The translations under genes and the position numbers were made by a program. The notes under the pieces were generated by a model. That model ran no database searches. It was not told the DNA's origin and saw only the letters and a list, made by a program, of their open reading frames with translations. From the NCBI GenBank assembly GCA_910588935.1, contig CAJUSM010000056.1, positions 11,689 to 20,819 on the forward strand: a stretch of DNA of 9,131 bases, given 5' to 3'. The stretch comes from an uncultured Oscillospiraceae bacterium (GTDB taxonomy: Bacteria; Bacillota; Clostridia; Oscillospirales; Acutalibacteraceae). How positions within the stretch are numbered: position 1 is the first letter of the stretch; each line of letters opens with the position of its first letter. Below, one piece after another: positions 5,952 through 9,131 of this stretch.

Positions 5952-6392
5952 ATGGTGAAAACAAAGGATACCGGAAGACATCTTACCAATTCCGAATTAG
6001 CCCTTATGGAAATATTGTGGGACGCGGAGCGCCCCCTTGGCCGCCCCGAAATTCTGGATAAAGCCAGAAGGGAGAAGGAGCCGCCCTTTGCGGTAAATAC
6101 CTTCCATGTCTTAATTAATTCCCTGCTGGAAAAGGAATACATTGTGTCCCTGGGGGGCTCAGGCCGAGGGCCGGGAAACGCCAGACGGTACGCGCCTACG
6201 GTAACAAGAAACGAGTACTACGCCCTAATCATCACCTCGTCCAAAAAGTATACACTAAACGACTTGCCGGACATCCTGGCAGCCCTTCTAAAATTTTCCA
6301 AGCGGGATAATTTAGGCAATGTGCTGGATTCTATTGAGAATTTTGTGAAACAGAGCCGAGAAAGCCGAAGGCCTGAGGTGGAAGAAGGGTAA
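5952..6392 (+). CDS. BlaI/MecI/CopY-family transcriptional repressor
   Basis: From the ATG at 5952 this gives 146 residues. It begins, after a short basic lead, with LTNSELALMEILWDAERPLGR, the conserved opening of BlaI/MecI winged-helix repressors. The recognition-helix region is PFAVNTFHVLINSLLEKEYI (about 45-64), then a wing, then RRYAPTVTRNEYY, equivalent to the family's YxPxVxxxEYx segment. The C-terminal helices probably mediate dimerisation. AAAGGA lies 8 bases before this ATG. A longer in-frame start at 5880 would sit only about 11 bases from the predicted +1 and adds 24 residues that do not resemble the family. No BlaR1-type sensor protease or beta-lactamase is next to it, so its target and inducer are unknown. 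It stands alone and converges on the flavodiiron gene. Confidence 0.88.
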   Translation: MVKTKDTGRHLTNSELALMEILWDAERPLGRPEILDKARREKEPPFAVNTFHVLINSLLEKEYIVSLGGSGRGPGNARRYAPTVTRNEYYALIITSSKKYTLNDLPDILAALLKFSKRDNLGNVLDSIENFVKQSRESRRPEVEEG

Positions 6393-6410
6393 AAAGAAAC
6401 GGGAATTCAA

Positions 6411-6438
6411 AAAAGCGGAGGCATTGCCTCCGCTTTTT
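6411..6438. terminator. Bidirectional terminator shared by the repressor and flavodiiron genes
   Basis: A perfect stem GCGGAGGC/GCCTCCGC (6415-6422 and 6426-6433) with a 3-base ATT loop is flanked by an A run on the left and T5 on the right, so either strand reads stem plus U tract. It lies 18 bases after the repressor stop and 21 bases past the stop of the opposing flavodiiron gene. Confidence 0.93.
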
Positions 6439-6459
6439 GCTATCCTTCCGCTTGAACAC

Positions 6460-8250
6460 TTAACCAATGGGCTCAAAGTCAGCTGCGCCATGTTTGCATA
6501 GGGGGCATACAAAATCGTCCGGGAGCTCATCCCCTTCATACACATAACCGCAAACCTTGCATACAAACCCTTTTTTGCCCTCGGTTTGGGGCTTGGGCTT
6601 TACATTGTTCTGGTAGTAGGTATAGGTCATGGTTTCTACATTAGAGATTACCCGAGCCTCGGTTACGCTGCAGATGAACATGCCGTGGGTGTCCAAATCC
6701 ACATACTGGTCAACCTTTAAAGACATAAAGGAGTTGATGAACTGAGAGAGGAACACCACGCCGTTATCAGAACGGAGAGGCGTGGTACCGGCAAACTTGT
6801 CGGCAGTCCGGCCGCTCTGGAACCCAAAGTTCTCAAACACAGAGAAAGGCGCGTCCTGGGACAGGCAGTTAATGTTCATTACCCCGGTCTGTTTAATCAC
6901 ATGGTGAGAGTAGTTGTCCTTATTAATACACACCGCAATGCGGTTGGGGGTGTTTGTAACCTGGGTAACAGTGTTTACAATTAGGCCATTGTCCTTTTTG
7001 CCGTCGTTGCTGGTAACTACATACAGGCCGTAGCCAATGTTAAAGAGCGCGGTCAGGTCGTTTTTGTTGGCGGTGTCATCCTGCCGGGCCAAGTAATCCT
7101 GACACAGCGCATCGGCCAGAGCTTCCAGCTTTTCGGTGCTCTCCTGGTTTAGGGCAGAGCGAATGGTAACTGTGGGCTCGGCAATGGTCAGCTTTTTCGA
7201 ATTGGCCAGCAGATTTTTCATGACCCGGGCCGCCATAGGGGCCCAGCTGCCGTTCTCAATAATGCCTACGGTGCGGTTCTGGAAGTTCCGCTCAGTAAGG
7301 TGGTTAATAAAGGTGCGCATAAAGGGGAAAATTTCAGCATTATAGGTGGTGGTTGCCAGCACCAGCTTGTTATAGCGGAAAGCGTCTTCCACAGCTTCTG
7401 CTATGTCGCAGCGGGCCAGGTCGTGAAGCGTTACCTTGGGGCAGCCCCGCTGGTGGAGCTTTTCGGCAAATTGCTCCACCGCCCGGCGGGTGTTGCCGTA
7501 TACAGAGGTATAGGCAATTACAATGCCTTCGTTCTCAGGGGTATAGGAGGACCAGAGATTATAAAGGCGCAGATAGTGGCCTAAATTCTCCTTCAGCACA
7601 GGTCCATGGGTGGGGCAGATCACCTGGATATCCAGGCCGGCGGCCTTTTTTAGCAGGCTCTGTACCTGGGCGCCGTATTTGCCCACAATGCCAATATAAT
7701 ACCTGCGGGCTTCACAGTCCCATTCCTCTTCCACATCCAGCGCGCCAAATTTGCCAAAGCCGTCGGCAGAAAACAGAACCTTGTCACAGGTATCATAGGT
7801 GACAATTACTTCCGGCCAATGGACCATGGGGGCGGCTACAAAGGCAAAGGTATGCTTGCCAGTGGTAAGGCTGTCGCCTTCTGCCACAACCATCCGCCGG
7901 TCCTCAAAGCCAGTGCCAAAAAATTGGGCCATCATGGCAAAGGCTTTTTCACTGGAAACAATTACAGTGTTTTTATAGGTCTGCATAAAGGCGGCAATAT
8001 TGGCGGAATGGTCAGGCTCCATATGCTGGATAATCAGATAATCGGGCTGGCGGTCTCCCAGAATAGCCTGAATATTGTCCAGCCACTGGTGGGTAAAACG
8101 GGCGTCCACTGTGTCGAAAACAGAGATCTTTTCATCCAAAACGACATAGGAATTATAGGCCATGCCGTTAGGGACCACATACTGGCCCTCAAACAGGTCA
8201 ACTTCGTGGTCATTGACGCCAACATACTTAATATCATTGGTAATTTCCAT
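6460..8250 (-). CDS. Flavodiiron protein with fused flavin reductase-like and rubredoxin domains
   Basis: 596 residues in four modules. (1) Diiron metallo-beta-lactamase-like domain, about 1-240, with all expected metal ligands: H76-x-E78-x-D80-H81, H144, D163 and H215. (2) Flavodoxin-like FMN domain, about 242-390, with the phosphate-loop motif YTSVYGNT (247-254). (3) A flavin reductase-like split-barrel domain, about 398-550. (4) A C-terminal rubredoxin, 562-596, with C564/C567 and C582/C585. Its loop between the cysteine pairs is short, as in rubrerythrin-type rubredoxins. Flavodiiron proteins reduce oxygen to water and/or NO to N2O in the cytoplasm of anaerobes; the extra domains should pass electrons from NAD(P)H/flavin or a reductase to the core. 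Substrate preference cannot be read from sequence. AAAGGA lies 9 bases before the ATG. The gene ends 21 bases from the shared terminator and may be co-transcribed with the hydrolase gene upstream. Confidence 0.93.
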   Translation of the reverse strand: MEITNDIKYVGVNDHEVDLFEGQYVVPNGMAYNSYVVLDEKISVFDTVDARFTHQWLDNIQAILGDRQPDYLIIQHMEPDHSANIAAFMQTYKNTVIVSSEKAFAMMAQFFGTGFEDRRMVVAEGDSLTTGKHTFAFVAAPMVHWPEVIVTYDTCDKVLFSADGFGKFGALDVEEEWDCEARRYYIGIVGKYGAQVQSLLKKAAGLDIQVICPTHGPVLKENLGHYLRLYNLWSSYTPENEGIVIAYTSVYGNTRRAVEQFAEKLHQRGCPKVTLHDLARCDIAEAVEDAFRYNKLVLATTTYNAEIFPFMRTFINHLTERNFQNRTVGIIENGSWAPMAARVMKNLLANSKKLTIAEPTVTIRSALNQESTEKLEALADALCQDYLARQDDTANKNDLTALFNIGYGLYVVTSNDGKKDNGLIVNTVTQVTNTPNRIAVCINKDNYSHHVIKQTGVMNINCLSQDAPFSVFENFGFQSGRTADKFAGTTPLRSDNGVVFLSQFINSFMSLKVDQYVDLDTHGMFICSVTEARVISNVETMTYTYYQNNVKPKPQTEGKKGFVCKVCGYVYEGDELPDDFVCPLCKHGAADFEPIG

Positions 8251-8262
8251 GGGACTTCATCC

Positions 8263-8277
8263 TTTCAAAATTTGAAA
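8263..8277 (-). promoter_or_regulatory. Palindrome overlapping the flavodiiron ribosome-binding site
   Basis: TTTCAAA A TTTGAAA is a perfect 7+1+7 palindrome that overlaps the AAAGGA ribosome-binding site (rc of 8260-8265). It could be an operator for a dimeric regulator, or a weak RNA hairpin that partly hides the ribosome site. No strong promoter is visible in the 80-bp gap; TATAAA (within 8287-8293 on the complement) is a possible -10 with a poor -35. Confidence 0.4.
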
Positions 8278-8330
8278 TTCCTTTTTTATAAATCCTGTTC
8301 AAAAGCTAAAAGCAGGGGGGGCAGTACTTC

Positions 8331-8957
8331 TTAGCCGGCATACGCGAGCAGAACCGTTTCCACTTCGTTAAAAGGTTTAGACGAGGGAAAGATTTGAACG
8401 GTGTCCCCCTTAACCCGGCGGACATGAGAAAAAAGCGCGAGAAACTCATCCACTGTGGCGAGTACATCAAAGCCAAAGCTGGCGGAACGGTAGTGCATGG
8501 GAATTACCATCCTTGGCCTCGCCGCGTCTACAATGGCCTTGGCCTCTTGGGGCCCCACAGTATAAAAGCCGCCTACCGGGATGAGCATAGCATCTAGGCC
8601 TTGGAGCTGTTCTAAGGCCTGGGGGCTGGGCATACAGCCAATATCTCCCATATGGGCAACCCGAACCCCTCCGGCAGCCAAAATGTGAATGAGGTTTGGC
8701 CCCCGTTTGGCGCCCTGGCAGTCATCATGAAAGCTTTCTATGGCAGTTACCTGAAAAGGGGACGGGATGCCGGTTAAGACCACTCCGTCCCGATAGGCAT
8801 GATCATAGTGCTCATGGCTGCAGAGCACCTGAGCCGCGGATTGGTGTATGTCCCTGCAGCCAGGCACGCTGCCTGGCTGAAAGGGGTCAAGAATTACAGC
8901 GCTGCCTTGGTATTCCCCTCGAAAGCAGGAGTGGCCGAGCCATTGCAGCTGAATCAT
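8331..8957 (-). CDS. Metallo-beta-lactamase-fold metal-dependent hydrolase (UlaG/UPF0173-like)
   Basis: About 208 residues from the chosen ATG at 8957. Counting from the longer start at 8966, the zinc-binding signature SHEHYDH gives H51, H53, D55 and H56. Further likely ligands are H80 (ESFHDD), D108 (HMGDIG) and H158 (PMHYRS). The order, the opening IQLQWLGHSCF and the compact size resemble UlaG-like / UPF0173 hydrolases, whose substrates are mostly unknown (UlaG itself is an ascorbate-6-phosphate lactonase). The ATG at 8966 abuts the GGGGAGGA site, leaving almost no spacing, whereas the ATG at 8957 is about 10 bases from GGAGG, so the shorter start is preferred. No signal peptide is seen. 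The gene has its own promoter and lies 80 bases upstream of the flavodiiron gene on the same strand. Confidence 0.87.
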   Translation of the reverse strand: MIQLQWLGHSCFRGEYQGSAVILDPFQPGSVPGCRDIHQSAAQVLCSHEHYDHAYRDGVVLTGIPSPFQVTAIESFHDDCQGAKRGPNLIHILAAGGVRVAHMGDIGCMPSPQALEQLQGLDAMLIPVGGFYTVGPQEAKAIVDAARPRMVIPMHYRSASFGFDVLATVDEFLALFSHVRRVKGDTVQIFPSSKPFNEVETVLLAYAG

Positions 8958-9019
8958 AGCATGCATTCCTCCCCATCATGTTTTTACGGCTTCAGAATAT
9001 TGAAAACCGCATCTGGTAA

Positions 9020-9048
9020 ATTATAGCACAGTTTTCTCCTGTGCGCAA
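9020..9048 (-). promoter_or_regulatory. Promoter of the hydrolase gene with operator-like inverted repeats
   Basis: Minus strand: -35 TTGCGC (rc of 9043-9048), a 17-bp spacer, and -10 TATAAT (rc of 9020-9025). The spacer contains a perfect inverted repeat GCACAG N7 CTGTGC (9026-9044), and a second, overlapping one, CCTGT N5 ACAGG (9038-9052), covers the -35. These positions suit a repressor that blocks RNA polymerase. Confidence 0.75.
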
Positions 9049-9069
9049 CAGGTATACAAAAAAGGGGGT

Positions 9070-9131
9070 GTGCAAACGAGGAGATAAAGGTAAGCAAGAG
9101 AAGAAAAACCGCAGCTCTCAGATGCCGAGAG
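9070..9131. repeat. Second copy of the MITE-like repeat, left part only (cut by window edge)
   Basis: These 62 bases match 4907-4968 exactly and in the same orientation, then the window ends. The four bases before the match differ from copy 1 (GGGT against GAGA), and an A6/G5 run (9058-9068) precedes it, resembling the AAAAAGTGGGG flank of copy 1. It begins 21 bp upstream of the -35 box of the hydrolase promoter. Confidence 0.9.

Overview
The window looks like chromosome of an anaerobic low-GC-lineage Gram-positive bacterium, most likely class Clostridia (Oscillospirales-like; this is an inference from gene content, not a database match). The clues are a c-di-AMP synthase pair cdaA-cdaR, a DUF951 protein, a Firmicutes-type uracil permease, a flavodiiron protein with its own rubredoxin, strong Shine-Dalgarno sites with GTG and TTG starts, and textbook SigA promoters.

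Layout. Positions 1-3055 hold a minus-strand run: cdaA (diadenylate cyclase), cdaR (its membrane-anchored YbbR regulator), a stable hairpin, a small DUF951 zinc-finger-like protein, an overlapping ABM-fold monooxygenase-like protein, and the first 20 codons of prfA (release factor 1), which runs off the left edge. After a 328-bp gap comes uraA (minus, TTG start), with its own terminator and a perfect consensus promoter. From 4885 to 5830 there is no gene. This stretch holds a 281-bp repeat element with imperfect terminal inverted repeats, a possible 11-bp target duplication and a GC-rich multi-hairpin core, followed by about 640 bp I cannot identify. Then comes a lone BlaI/MecI-type repressor (plus strand) with a perfect consensus promoter. 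It converges through a shared bidirectional terminator on a minus-strand pair: a four-module flavodiiron protein (diiron beta-lactamase fold, flavodoxin, flavin reductase-like, rubredoxin) and, upstream of it, a small beta-lactamase-fold hydrolase whose promoter carries an inverted repeat between -35 and -10. The window ends inside a second copy of the repeat element, identical to the first over 62 bp and in the same orientation.

How it fits together. The left half is core physiology: c-di-AMP signalling, translation termination and pyrimidine uptake. The right half looks like oxygen/NO defence (flavodiiron protein) beside an uncharacterised hydrolase and a repressor, the whole segment flanked by direct copies of the repeat. 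The most unusual feature is the repeat. Both copies begin about 21-22 bp upstream of the -35 box of a minus-strand promoter, next to an A6/G-run junction. I saw no CRISPR, tRNA, rRNA, prophage or transposase gene.
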